Source of the DNA: Cyclina sinensis
Taxonomy: Eukaryota; Mollusca; Bivalvia; Venerida; Veneridae
DNA length: 64,000 nucleotides
Assembly: GCA_012932295.1 (NCBI GenBank)
Contig: JAAONU010000001.1
Coordinates: 43,869,134-43,933,133, forward strand
Direction of reading: 5' to 3'
Part shown: in pieces, positions 1 to 13,700 of the stretch
Numbering within the stretch: position 1 is the stretch's first letter
Layout: every line of letters starts with the position of its first letter
Notes under the pieces: model-generated
Told to the model about the DNA's origin: nothing
Databases searched by the model: none
The model's input: only the letters and a program-made list of their open reading frames with translations
Program-made: the position numbers and the translations under genes

Positions 1-1589
1 AAGAAATAAAATACTTACAGCAGTTTTTTCTTCCGAATCGGGTCAAAATAATGCTGCTCGCCTAAATGACATCATAGACCACGTGGTATGGCCACCTTGA
101 TTATTTCTTTGTATCAATTTTTTCTCAGTACATTAATCTTTCAGGATGTAGTTGGCATTTTTACGGGTGTACGCATGCCATTTCAGTAGATGTTGTTATT
201 TTCTCTTAAATCATTCTTCAATGGAATAGTCAAAATATCGAACATTATCCTGTCTTTATGAATTGTTGCTGTTACTTTACATGAAATATTGGTCTGTCTT
301 CCCAGGTTTATTTAAACTAAGAACATTTGAAGAACGCAATCTTTTTGAATAAAATGAAAACAGTTTGTTAAAGGTCATTATTTGCATTTTTGAAGTCTTA
401 CATTAATTTACATACTCTAGTTGCGTGCTGTCTGATTGTGTATGGTTTGTTTTTTCAAGGCTCTAAATGCCTTGTCTTACGTGTACAGAAAACATAACAT
501 CATCCTTTTTTTATATCATATTAGATAATGTAGACAAGTTGGCAGCTGAATCAACGGAACTACTAAAAAGAAATTTCTGCAAAAGCTGCGTTTACTAATT
601 TTGGTTAGTTTTGAAGTGAAGTTGGTACACAAAGGTTTAACAAATAACATTTCAATACGTTTTTCTGCATGTAGGATTTTAATACAGCTTGATTTATTTA
701 TCAATGTGATTCAACATAGTCCCGATTCGCCTCCAGGATTTAACAGAATATAAATGACATAATCCATTGCGGGTTAATTAATGTAAAAGCAGTCCGACAT
801 GATTATATGTTTTATTCTGTCGGTTGTTGTTTAAAATCAGGAATAACACATAACTGTCAGAGTACTTTGGATATCAAGCCATATTGTTAGACCGTGATTG
901 AACGCAAAATTCTGGCCCCACTCTCAGGTCATAGACTAACAAAGCGTATTAAAAACCCTCATTACTAAAATTGACCAGTGCTTAGGTATAAGGAATGTGG
1001 AAACGCCTTATTCACTTAATAACTGAACAATTTATCACCCGAGTTATTGTCATTTTGTTCAGATTTATTTAGTTTGTTTCTTCTACAGTGTTGCACATCA
1101 TCACAGAAAACAAAAACATAAGCAGATCTGGCGAATAACTGCATTTTTCAAACGTTTGTTTCATTCTACGGATAATATTCTGGTAGATATAGTCATATAT
1201 ATTACTTTTTTTCAAAACACTACATATACAGATGTGAAACAAAAATATCACCCAGGATATACACGTTTTTAAACAGAAATCCATCAATCGGTTAAAACTA
1301 GAAAAATACACAGCATTTAGAAAAGATACAATTGAAATTTTTAACAGAGATTGGACAAATGTTTTACCTATACTTTTATAAAATCTACATAGACCAAAGT
1401 GACCTGTTCTCTAACCTTTCCTGTTCTTTTCTTTAGTTAGGTTTAGTTGTAATCTACTCTTTACTTCTTTAAATGGTAGTAACTAACTTTATGAGTATAG
1501 TATTTTGAATAGCCTTAGAGCTTGTATGTAAATATTTTTGTTAATTATTCATGAAATAAAGTTAAAACAAATATAGCATTTTGGTTTGT
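1..1589. other. gene-free AT-rich DNA
   Basis: Only short ORFs of chance length (62 and 80 codons on the minus strand) occur, with low-complexity composition and no recognisable domain. No splice-site-bounded exon or repeat family was recognised. Confidence 0.5.
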
Positions 1590-1913
1590 TACTCATCAAC
1601 TATGTTCCCATATCTTAGTTGTGTCTGACAGATTTATGTCTATGGTCAGTTCTATGTCGGATTTTAATTTCACCAACGCCTGCAAGTTAAACAGCCGTAC
1701 TCATCAACTATGTACCCATATCTTAGTTGTGTCTGACAGATTTATGTCTATGGTCAGTTCTATGTCGGATTTTAATTTCACCAACGCCTGCAAGTTAAAC
1801 AGCCGTACTCATCAACTATGTACCCATATCTTAGTTGTGTCTGACAGATTTATGTCTATGGTCAGTTCTATGTCGGATTTTAATTTCACCAACGCCTGCA
1901 AGATAAACAGCCG
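1590..1913. repeat. minisatellite, 3 x 108 bp
   Basis: Three near-perfect head-to-tail copies of a 108 bp unit. The motif gtgtctgacagatttatg starts at 1621, 1729 and 1837. Copies differ at single bases (gttccc versus gtaccc; aagtta versus aagata). Because 108 is divisible by 3, one 123-codon frame (1621-1992) stays open through all copies and repeats a 36-residue peptide (MSDRFMSMVSSMSDFNFTNA core). No start context, splice sites or domain support translation, so this is taken as non-coding. Confidence 0.93.
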
Positions 1914-4250
1914 TTCACAAACTAGGATGTATTGCCTCCAGGTAAATTTTTGCAGCACTCATAGTGCATTTAAAACGATCAGATCGAATTGATTTTGAAT
2001 CTATAATTCAGTATGTGGTGTTCAAAGTTTTGCAAAGAAAAGAGTGTGTTTCATTTCCATTTCTAAATTATAAGAGTAAGGTTTGTATAACAGAGAGAGA
2101 GAGACTGTTGATGATATGCATGACCCAAATATTTTTCTAATAATAGCAGTTGCCTAACAATGTGAAAATGGAATTAAAGAATAACCATCAACTCAGATTT
2201 AAAGGATCTGTTTCACTTTGACGAAAGCAGGCATTTTTCGACTTTCCCTTGAACCTTTTTTAACTGCACTTACAAAGGATGCTACGTTGTAAATTAACTT
2301 CTGATCTTAAAATGGGTTAGGAACTGGGATTTATATGTCCCTCATTTCTGTAAATTTGAATTCTAGAATGATAATATAAACATATTCTGGTTTTTGAGCT
2401 CGCACGCATTTGTCTCTGTATCCAAAGTGATATCCCAGTTGTGTGAGTGAAAGATTTTCAAAAGCAACATTGAAATACAATTTTAAAGAAATGATTTTGT
2501 AACCAAAATCAGAACATTGAATTGTTGGCGATTCTAATTCACAAACAAATTAGCTTTCGAGACCCTATAGAAATTCCGTACACAGTTGATATCAAACCTT
2601 AGTAGTCAAAATATTTCAGTGATGTGATATTGTTTTCTTAAGCATCACTTTTTTCAACATAACAGTATTTCAGGCAAAACTTTGTATCAGAAATATCATG
2701 GACCAATTATATCTCTTCGAAAGAAATAGTTACCTAGGACAGTAAATATTTAGGTCGTTATACTATTGGAGCAAAACGTGGCAAAATGACATGCTTGGAT
2801 CTTTGTGGGTTCATTATAATCCATAGTACAGTTCATGATGGCGTGCAGACATTCTATATATTCAGAGTGTATTACCCTTTTACTACATCAATAACAAGTT
2901 TCATTATTTCAATTTCGTATAACAACCATTGGTTATGGTTGTGGATGTAACCAGAATACAGACGCGTAAAACAAAGAGTAACACGTGATCAAAAAGGCAT
3001 GAAGAAACATCACTTTTCTTCCAAAGTGATTTTCGTTTTTTAAAAATTATTTTATTCATTTTCTTTTCAAATGTCACTTCCACAATTTACAGTGTTTTTC
3101 CTGGTTTGGAACCTTAAGGCCTGCTTTACTGTTATTATGGCTTTATATACTTATAGTAACACTTGTATCACACTTTCCAACACTGCCTCGTCGAAACTAT
3201 GTAGCAAAGGATACGGTTCTCCATGAATATCTCAATAAACCAAACATTTCGTTTGATTTACTGGATATTTGATAACACAATCGTTTTATACGCGTTTAAT
3301 GGCTGTCGGCTATCACTGGAATCAAATATATTAGCTACCATTCTTACACGAATACCTAAGGATTCCTAGAGTTCTTATTAAGAGGCTGATGTCGATTTCT
3401 TCTGGAGTAATACCTTAGAAGAGTAATTTTATTAAATTTTGTCACATCGCATAACAGCAGCTCAGAAAAAACTCTAAGGTTTTAGTATGATTATGGCTTC
3501 ATAATAGATGTAACTATATTCAGTTTGGTAACACATCGTTTACCAAAGCCATTCTCTACATTATGAAAGACTTACCCTACATAATCACTTTGTTGGTTTA
3601 TATATTTTGTTCGCGTTTTATGTATATGACTCAACGATATATATTTTCGTCCATATCAGACAGTCACAAGTTTTTGTAGAACAAAAGTTATTTATAACAT
3701 CGTATTGATTTGTACAGCTGGTGAAAATAATCCAAAAAGTCACAACATTAGTTTTCTTTTCCCAACTGAATTTACTTGTAGAATTGCAGAGTTTTTGTCT
3801 GCATCTGTAAATTGATGAAATAAAATTAATATCTGACTCTGGAATAATACATTAACCACTTGTTAATGGTCTCAAGTCACGCAACATATCTCTATGAAAA
3901 ACATCCGGCAGAACAACATTTAATCATAAAATAGATAACGAAACTGACATTTTCTTTATAGAACAATTTGGTTCAATATTTGTATACTTTTTGTCTTGTT
4001 ATTTTTTATATTTTGATCGAACCAAATTTACATATTTATATATAGACCTCATAAATTCTGTCAGTTATCTTTAAATAATAATTCAAATGGTTAAAGATGT
4101 TTATAAAGAAGAAACAAACTATTTTAAAATTCCATATGATTGGTTAGTTTAACCATTTTTTCTACATCGATTGGAAACAGCTTATAATAAATCTTGCTCG
4201 ATAACTGCTTATTTATTGTTTTAACCAGCACTCGCGTTGGAAGTATGAAA
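1914..4250. other. gene-free stretch
   Basis: Contains a short GA microsatellite at about 2091-2106 and otherwise unstructured AT-rich sequence. No exon or repeat family was recognised. Confidence 0.45.
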
Positions 4251-4254
4251 TGCG

Positions 4255-4335
4255 GTAGGTTACTGACGACTATCACACCAAGGAAGATTCGAACCTGATC
4301 AGGGTTCGGGCGTTCTATCTGTCGACCACTTCTCT
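4255..4335 (-). repeat. tRNA-derived SINE head fragment
   Basis: Read on the minus strand, this contains a perfect Pol III B-box core, GGTTCGAATC (4295-4286). A degenerate A-box-like gtggtcgacagatagaacg lies about 30-40 bases before it. It does not fold into a complete functional tRNA by eye, so it is called a tRNA-like SINE remnant rather than a tRNA gene. It resembles the tRNA heads at 23.65, 55.4 and 61.4 kb only in the promoter boxes. Confidence 0.45.
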
Positions 4336-4339
4336 CTCG

Positions 4340-7300
4340 CTTATTAATTCTGTAATGAATTTATTCGATCAGCAGGCTATTTCCGTATTCTAAACTCTAA
4401 ATGGTGTTATTTTATCTTAATAAACACGTGATTGTAATCAAGACTGAAGTGCAGGTCGATTAATTATCCAGGAATTGTGATGATTTAGCGCATTTAAATT
4501 GTAATTAATAGTACTAAATCAATATCGTTTACATCTATACTTCTTGAAAGTTCTTCTGGAAGTTTAATTTCTTCTTTTTTTTATTGATTCTCAAAAGTTT
4601 GAATTTCGAAAACATAAGAAAATGCAAACAACATGTTACAAAATTTCGATAAGGATATTCAAAACAAAAAAGTTACTACGTCTGTCCAGTCCCTTCAGTC
4701 CAGTCCGAACAATCATCCTATGACTAATATGGTGTTGGTTAGTGCCATCTATGCAACTTTTTATATTTCACTTTGACTGGATAATACATTTGCTCACTTT
4801 TATAACCTTAAACAGAGATAATATGGTTTAGCTCTACGGTTGTAAGAGTCATTGTTAGACGTATTATTATTTGTAAGTATTTCTCATATATAAAATGCAT
4901 TGTACAAATCATACGAAGTCCTTTGAATTAACATCGATCCAAGAATTTCGTGGTCTTAAACGAAAAAGCTAAATTAATCTTAGCGGATTAAGTATGTGTG
5001 TATTAGAAATGTTGAATACGCAAGAATTTGTTTGTTTTGCTAGCTATTTATCTTGAAACGTTTCAATCTATTTACGAGCTAAAAAAGTTTAAACGAAATA
5101 AGTAATGTACACCTTTTACTTCATAACAGAAGAAAAAGGAGCCATACTTTTTGTAAAAGCAACAAGCAAACAGAGACATAAAAGGAAAAAAGAAAATGTG
5201 ATCAAACATTTCACACGCGAAATCAGCTTTTTCCATTTTTTTCAAATAATAAATATTCCCAAAACGGCCTGGAAATGACATTTCATTTCGTATTCTGTCT
5301 GTAGATTGTCAACAAGACTGAAATGCTTTAAAACAATATGTCAACGGCAGTATTTAACTATCCATCACTTGTTTTTAGTTCTTTCTATTTCTTCTTTTTT
5401 TTTTTGCTTTGAGATAAAGCAGTGAACTAAGTGTAATGTTATTCTCTTTATCTAGAACCTGTGTTTGCAATTCGAAAGACCACATAGTGAAAGTAGAATG
5501 CAGAATTATTTTGTCATTCAGTCATTTTAGATTTTCTCGTTTATCTTCCTCAGTTAAAGCTAGCTGCTTTTAAAAGAAAAGGCTATCTTTAGACTGCACA
5601 CATTTATTTCAATATATACCAGTCTTCTACAGTCTACTTGTCTTGTCTCAGTGTGTTTGTCTGGCAATTTATTGAAAGTTAATTAGGCTGTTTTCGGTGA
5701 CAAAAACATACCCTGAGCATAATCATAATACAAGCCAAGACTCAAATTGCAGAACACATTAAATTCTTGATAACCTGAATAAGATCTTTTCGTGTGCAAA
5801 AGAAAAACACAAGCAAAAATAAGAAAAAAGAAAACAAAACAAAAACAACAACTCAGAGTACAAATACAAAACGCCCTTTCCGTTTTAAAATCTATATGCG
5901 CACTAGCAGCACTTCAAACTCATAAATTGTCTGATTTGTCAAGTTTTAATGCTACTTGGTCACGCAGCTAAGTAATTAAAACATTTTATAGAAGTTAATT
6001 TTCTGCTTTTCAGTTTCTTCCACTTCCCTCTACATTCAGTATATAGAAGGGAAGGTGGGGGTGGGGGTGGGACAAATTACATCATAATACAAATGTCTTA
6101 CTTGCTAAAATACAAGAAATACTGTAATGTGCATCAACTTTCCAAAACTCCTTACCTTTTAATTTATGAAGTTACTCTGATAAAATAGACTGTATGTTTC
6201 CACCGTTCCTTTTAAAATATTCATAATACCAAGAGTTAATATGATATATTTCAAGAGGAGAGTAGGCAATATTTTCTCCTCATTTTGACATCACTTTCTA
6301 ATGAATCACTAAAACGCTTTTAAATATACTTTCAAAATTGGTATCAATAAGTAATTGGAAACGTTAAAGACTTGTTACCAAATCTCAGTATCATGCACAA
6401 TAACAAAACACAAACATTTCGTTCACATGAGAGCAGAAAACGTTTACATTTTGTTTTCAACGATTTTACCTAATTTCTGGGACACGAGCACATTACTATA
6501 TACAATGTTACTCTATTTATATTTTATTCTTAAAATTTTAATAAATACTGTGTATTTGTTATAGTCAAATATTGAATATTCATGAATCTGTTACATATCC
6601 ATACCATTATTTTCTCCTATTCCAGCCTGTTCAGCTGAAAATTGCATATAAGGAAGGAAAAACATCGACCGGGCATATGTATTTGAAAAATAGAACCATA
6701 TATACAATGCACACGAACTAGTTATCAAAAGAGTAAAAGGAGTAAAAAAGACACGTTGTCAACGTAAACGAAAAAAATGAAATCTCAGATACATCTTAAA
6801 CATATGCAATCTTGAGCCAGATAAATGCTATTCGTTATTCAGAAGCAAATCCATAATTTCAACATATTGCTGAATAACACAAGTACTATTTTAAGACTTT
6901 TTGAATGTCTATGCAAGTATTGTTTAAACTGTAGCAACGCATGTTACAGCAATAAATTCCGTCTTTATAAAGAATTATTCACGGAATATCAAAGGTATCC
7001 AGCGGGCAACAATTGCGAGAAAATTATTTTTACAAAACTGTCAAAATAAGCATAGTGTGGTTTTCGTCTTTTTTTTATCAATGTCATTTTTTGCTTTTTG
7101 TATTCTTAATGTTCTTGTACAGCATTTTCTTATAATACATAAAAATTGACACTGCTCACATAAAGTTTTTAGTTTGCACTTTGTGTCTCCATTAAAGTTC
7201 CTAGATCCGTTTTCATAACTGGAAATTGAATTTTCTTTCATGTTATATATTTTAAACCCTCTTTAACGTGATTAATTAATTATACAAGTAGACTCTGGTA

Positions 7301-7430
7301 CTTTAATCAACTTTACTAGCTGATATATTTTATTTACTATATAGAGCTTAAAAATAACAACAAAAAATCTGACATTATTAATGTTGCTAAATAACATTTT
7401 GTATATGACTTACAGTAATTGCTTCCTAAA
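4340..7430. other. gene-free stretch with a G-rich tract
   Basis: Short ORFs only. At 6049-6071 there is a run of four or more G tracts (ggg, ggggg, ggggg, ggg) separated by one or two bases, which could form a G-quadruplex. Nothing else was recognised. Confidence 0.45.
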
Positions 7431-7439
7431 CATTTTGTT

Positions 7440-7570
7440 AATCAAACACATTTTATACCTGCTTTGTTTCTTTTTGTTGCGTTTCGGTGAATCATGTTAT
7501 CTTTCTAGACAGACAGATTACATTAATGGTAGGAGATTTATTAGGTCTGTGACTGAGATGTAATGTCATC
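7440..7570. repeat. diverged duplicate block, copy 1
   Basis: Shares an ordered set of matches with 11255-11350: ggtgaatca(t/c)gtt, then attaatg(g/t)taggagat, then ttaggtctg / aaaggtctg, then the gtcatcaatttg / acatcaatttg motif. This points to an old local duplication. No coding content was recognised. Confidence 0.4.
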
Positions 7571-7609
7571 AATTTGTTCTTTTTGTATATTTCCTCTAGG
7601 AGTGTATAA

Positions 7610-10290
7610 CAACAAGTCTCGATCCGCTCTACAATATATAGTCCAACAACAGTTTACTCAAAACTCAAATACTGTGAAAACAAATTGTTGGAAAATCTAG
7701 CCTTCATTGGTCACAATTCAGATTAGGCGTTTTCTCGATTGTCCATATTAAACGATCAATTTTAGACAAGTACATAATTCATGTCATTCCTATACAAAAT
7801 CAAAGTAAAATTAGAAGTAAACAGTTACAGCTCAACAGAAGAAAGCGAAATATTTACAAATATTACTTACTATTCATTGTTCACAATTACTGACAAGTGG
7901 ATTCTGCAGACATAGATTGTCATTGTTGCAGAATACCATAACTTGCTTGATTAAGTATGTCGGTTTGAACGTATTTAATTTTTGTCTTTCCCCAACGTGC
8001 TGGATAGAAGAAATCCATTTATAATAATATATTAAAACACCTATTTATACAGTGGTTGAAGGTCATTCACTGATGTTTGGAAACTGCTAACGAAAGGAAA
8101 ATTACTTAGAGTCGGTTGTGCACACTTGGAAAACGTTTACATTACTTCAGTTTGAGATTTGTCAGATGGACGAAAGAAATTTATTTATTGTTGAAATGTT
8201 TTTTTTTTAAATTTTCAGATTTTTAGTACATGTTAAACGTTTAGGAAGCTTTAGATTGCATTGGTCGGCTTTAAACTAAACATTTTATGAAAAGAGTCAA
8301 TTATTATAACAAATTGTCTCAAAGCAGGTCAACCACAGTATTTTTAAGCTTGGTTTTCTATTTTAGAATGTTTGTTCTTGAAGCTTGTCTTCATTTGATG
8401 TGAATTTGCAAAATATTCCCTTATAGCTTTTTTGAATTAATGAGATTGACATCCAATTTCTTTCACAATCATGTTTTCAAGTATTCATAATGTTTCATAG
8501 AGTTATATGTACCCTAAATCCTTAGTATTAACCAATTGTGAGATACTTTATGCCATATATGAATAAAGTGTCCTAACTGTGTGAACTGTATACAGTACTA
8601 CGAAAAGAAGTTTTTTCTATTGATTGGTGATTATTTTATGCTCTGGTGCTTTCAGTTCAGATAAGGGACGGGTTTAATAACATTTTCTAGAATACTCAGT
8701 TCTTAGGTTGCTGGTCATAAGGTGCTCACTACAGAGTTAAATTCTCTATTCGGTGTTGTTTCGAAAACACATAAGACATGTAGTCGTAGCATGCTACACA
8801 GTCGTATATATTGGTTATCTCTAGTATAACGCATTTCTAATATCCTCCGGCAGTATCTCGCTCTAGCAGATGAAGAGTAATCAGTGTCCATAAATATTTA
8901 TGTAAATATAAATAGTTTTATTTGGAAATGTTTTCCCAATCGATTCAACAACCGATCCCAGTACTACAAATGATTACAGACAAGCAGTTCTTTTGCAACA
9001 ACGTCAATGATTTTGGCACAGATATGATATTTTGTTGATTCTGACTATTTGAAATTGATAAAAATACTAAATTTCTGTTTTAGAACTTTTTCTCGCATGA
9101 AATTTTTATTTTGCTTGGTTTAAATTTTGAAGAAAACTAAATCAAAACAAATTACTTCAAATACCTTCCGTGTCAGAAAATGGTTTAGATGAATATCAAT
9201 TCTTCAAATGTACTTATTTATCTAAAAAATACAATTAAATACTATTAAGTTTTTCCCGTTTTATTTTTTGAAATATCGTCTGCTCTACCTGCAATTAGTA
9301 GGCTGCTTTTTTTCACGGTCAGTGAATGCAAGCTATCTAAAAAGAAATTTATATATGATGTCATGATTGTATTTTGATGTTCCAAGAACATTCACAACTT
9401 GAACAAGATACTGGACTATACTTGAGATAAAAAAAACCTTTATAAGGAGGTACCTGTTGTTGTTGTTTTTTGTTTATAACAAACCTCTATCCTGTTCAAA
9501 ATCCACATTCCTCGCTTATTCAACCTTTTGACTTTAAAGTCATATTGGACCTAAAAGATTTCATAAGTCAAGTATTTGATAACCACATAGACTCAGGTTT
9601 TATTTAAAATGTTTCAAGAAACTATAAATCAAAGTATTTAGTCAACACTACTTTAACAGAATGATAAATGCTTTTACAATATTCTTGAAAACATGTCTGA
9701 CTGTAGCTTTATCTGATATTTCCCCAGAAAATGACATCTATTTTTCTTTTGATATACTGTAGAATTAACAGTACAGAAAGCTATATCATAGCGAGGAGTG
9801 AGCCTTAAGCTATGTCGTGAAATGTCTACTATAAATGATGCTTAAACTGAGACTTAGCATCAAAACACCTGCGGACCAAAGACTGTACATCACATGAGAT
9901 TTATGAGTTCACTATTAACAAGACAGCAATTCAAATAAGCAAGAAAACTGTCTGACTTTTAAACATTTATGAATTTCAGAAACATTTGAAAAAGATAGTT
10001 GTAAGATAGAAGACATCTAAAGCAATATATACATTTCTTTACTTCATAACACTTTACTATTTTAAAGCCCTATTTGTTTCAAAACCAAATACAATTATAG
10101 CATTTTAGCAATTTGTCGTCTTATAAAGAAACATAATAAAAACAACTTAACACAGACTATATATATAGACTATTTAAATTCAACGTAATTTAACAATTAT
10201 TTAGCAGCATCTAACATTTTAATGCTCAATTAAACAATAACCTTATTTCGCATTTGATAATCATGCACATACAAACAACAGTTTGAGAAA
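7610..10290. other. gene-free stretch, 3' of the minus-strand gene
   Basis: No ORF above 60 codons, domain or repeat unit seen. It lies downstream of the poly(A) signal of the gene on the minus strand at 10.38 kb. Confidence 0.45.
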
Positions 10291-10299
10291 CTATGTCAG

Positions 10300-10305
10300 T
10301 TTATT
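10300..10305 (-). terminator. poly(A) signal AATAAA
   Basis: The plus strand reads tttatt, giving AATAAA on the minus strand about 75 bases after the TGA stop of the exon at 10378-10706. This spacing is typical of an animal 3' UTR. Confidence 0.5.
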
Positions 10306-10377
10306 TAACTTTTCAAGAATATTTTAAAATTCTAAAAATAGAAAGCAACAAAGTCCTGTTCTTGTAACAGAAAAGCT

Positions 10378-10706
10378 TCAATAGCCTCTTCTTTTTATCA
10401 TGGCGTAATGTGTTAATGTCATTCCCTTTTCACATTTCTTGTATCCTCTTTCAAGTGTTCCAGTAACGCAATAGCCAAGCTGAAAATCGGCATTGCTCAC
10501 ATTCGATGTTAAGTGCATTCTAAAGTCTGCATTTGTGTTGTCTTTGATTTTGCCAGATATAACAACAGATCCGTTTTTGATGTAATGAATTTTGCCCTTG
10601 ACCTCATGTTTCTGTGATCCACTGACCTCTGTTATTTTCACCCGTGATCTGCTCCACCAGTACGTTTTTAACATCCAATATGAAGAAAGAGCAGGTTGAG
10701 CCCATC
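10378..10706 (-). CDS. terminal coding exon of the unrecognised gene
   Basis: This is the longest single piece of the gene. The acceptor is ttcatttcAG|GATGGG. The reading frame GA-TGG-GCT continues phase 1 from the upstream exon (GAA-G). The exon runs to TGA and is followed by AATAAA. It contains no transmembrane segment. It has two cysteines (in GYCVTG and KKCEKG) and a basic C-terminus KRRGY. The chance of such an open frame beginning exactly at a good acceptor and ending near a poly(A) signal is low, which is the main reason for believing the gene. Confidence 0.6.
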
Positions 10707-13700
10707 CTGAAATGAATTAAAAAATATCTACAGATATGTTGTCAACAGAACTGTTTTGAAAAGATTATCAAAAGTTTGAAAACAATTGATTTTTTTTTTA
10801 TAATTTGAATAAGGAAATGATGTGTACAACCGATTTGTCAAAAAACTTGTTTTACTTGCTGAGGCAATGAACAAAATTCGTGTAAATATTTCTTGAATAC
10901 AGGCATAATAAATAAATTCAATTGTTGGGTTTGTTCAGAGGGATGCCCCTTACCGAAGGCCAGAGAATATAGTTTTTTAACATTCCATTAGGAAAGAATT
11001 AACAAAATCCTTTTCAAAAATCTACCATAAAGTACTTTGTTAAATACAACTATACATGTTACATTTTAACTCGTAAAGTCTATACACAAACAGGGAACAC
11101 GTTTCAATCATTTTCACTGTACACTCCTTTTTAAGTGCAATCGACTTGTATTTTAAAGGCTGTTATTTTCAGAAAGTTACTGTTTATGTCTGACTCAAAG
11201 GTAATTGCGCTGTAAACAACTCTTTATTGTCTATCAGACATATTCGATTTAAACTTTGGTTATTTTAGTTACATCAAGGTGAATCACGTTCCCTATATAG
11301 ACAATGAATTAATGTTAGGAGATATTAAAGGTCTGCGTCTGACATCAATTTGATCAATAGATATTTATCCTAGCTGTTTAGAAGAATAAACCTCGACCAT
11401 CTGAATATCTAAAACAAAGCCAAAAAATGGGACTATTCAAATCTCTTCAAGTAAGGAAAACGCGTTTGTTCGAATGCTCTGTTTCTATTTGTGTTATAAC
11501 TTCATACTTAATAAAATATTGAACTAATTTAGATCAGAACCAATGAAATCTTATAAAAATTCTATATTAAACAGATAAACAATACATATGAAAGCACAGA
11601 CCGATGCCAATAAGTTCAAATAAATTTGATGAACTGAACTGAATTTCTGTTGATGTTGTCCATACTATTGACAATACTTGCAGACAGTTTTCAAATACTT
11701 TTTAAACTGTCGCGTTAAACAGAATTGAGAAGTTAGGCTGTGCTGTATCTATTATTACGTTTGCTTTTCTAAAAATATTTTTATGTATGTGTTGGCCTCT
11801 GTGATCACGTGCACATGTTTTTATGTGAATGTATATATTTTGTTTCTGTACCTTGTAGATGATAATTAATTACGAAATAAACTCGAAACTTGAAGGCAAA
11901 ATCAACAATACAGAAGTTCTTATTCTTAGACAAAGCACGACATTAACTCGAAAAAAAAAAACAAGTCAGCCATTTCATGAGCATCAATTATTAACAACAT
12001 CTCTACTAGTTTCAACACATGTTGATTGATCATTGTTTGCACGGTAGTATAACTGGTCTGATAAGGTAAAATGTCAAGACTTAATTAGTTATCACTTAAA
12101 TACACGAGTGCGATCAAAGAATGGTTACGTATTAATAATTTATTAGTTTGTAAATCTGTTTTTCCTATGTCGTACTATTTTTTTTTAATAAAAAAAGACT
12201 CAACTATGCAAGTTGGGCGTTTAATTTTGAATCAGTTTAACTTTTTAAAAAGAGTTATCTATTCCTGTTAGGCATTTTTTTTTCAATTTTCTGTCTTTAA
12301 ACAGTTATTAATTCAATCAAACAGACAAATTTAAATGCACTTTCTGGAATCAGAAACTGAGTTGTTTGTTGTGTTTGACATGCATAGGAAAAGCAAACTC
12401 ATTTCTATAATTTCAAGAGTATTTTTAAAAACGCTTGTAATAAGATAACATGACAACCAAAACAATCTATTTTGTACAGTTGCCCCCAAAACTGCACTAG
12501 AAGTAGTGAGTCCCTCATCAATAAACAATGTTTCATATAAACTTACAATTTTTGAATTCAAGTTGTAATGTAAAGTTTCAATGAAAAAGCGCAATAACTT
12601 TTTGATGCGTTAAGCTTCACACTTCACTTAAAATTTTTAGTAGATATACTATAAATTATGTCTTTTTGTTTAACCCCGATTTTCATTTATAAATTATCTC
12701 AATTGCAAAAACTTGCTTGGGATGATTTCTTCACGTTATCATCCTTATTATGAATCTCTGAAAATGTTTAGGAACTACAACGTAAGTTTTCGAAACAGGA
12801 AACATATATATCGGCATTCATTTTGGCATCAACTGATCACTTACTTAATAAAAAGGATGTCTTCTCTTAGTTGCTTGAAAACATTGACTTTTTTATGTCT
12901 AAAGTTGCTGAAGAAAAAGTATGTACTAGTGTTCTTTAAAAAGATAAAATTACCCTTCTGGAATAGATAATTAATTGGTTCTTCCTGGTATATGAATGAC
13001 GTCTCTTATTCTGTATCTCCCCAAATGCAGATGGAATTAATAAGTGTACATAAATAATTCGTAAACATGGAAAATTGTTTCTCAATCGATTAGATACTCA
13101 TACTAAAAAGATTTCGAGGTTTTTCCATTTTTTATTGCATTACGCTTGGTTTGGACAAAAGACAAAAATACCTAGATCAACTAAAAGTAAATTAAAAATA
13201 TGAAAGTATGCTGGTGTAATATTGAACATGTCATTTTTCTTGAGCTCATATAATATTACAGTTTTGCAAAATTTTATATTTACCTAAGTAGGCACAGCCG
13301 TTTATACCTTATGTGTCTTTGACAGAAGATGCATGTCTTTAAAGGCAAAACTTGGAATCAAAAGTATAAATATAACTGACCACACAATATGTAAAAAAAA
13401 GAAAGAAAAAACAAATCACAATAAAAGCATGCATATTTGGAGTTCTTGCTTTAAGTGCTGCCATCTAGTATATTTGTATTATTTCAAGAATGTATAAGAT
13501 CTCATTTAAGTTTTAAATGTCAACTTTCAACCTTTATACCACTACTTTTAACTAAGCTACTATCGGTTAAATGTGAAAAGAAAACATTATTTCAGAAACA
13601 AGTGACTGTTCCGTATCATAATGAAATAAGGAAATAAATAAATAATAAATCAGTAAATAAAACAAAAAAAAAAAAAAAAACAGTTACCTTCATACGGAAA

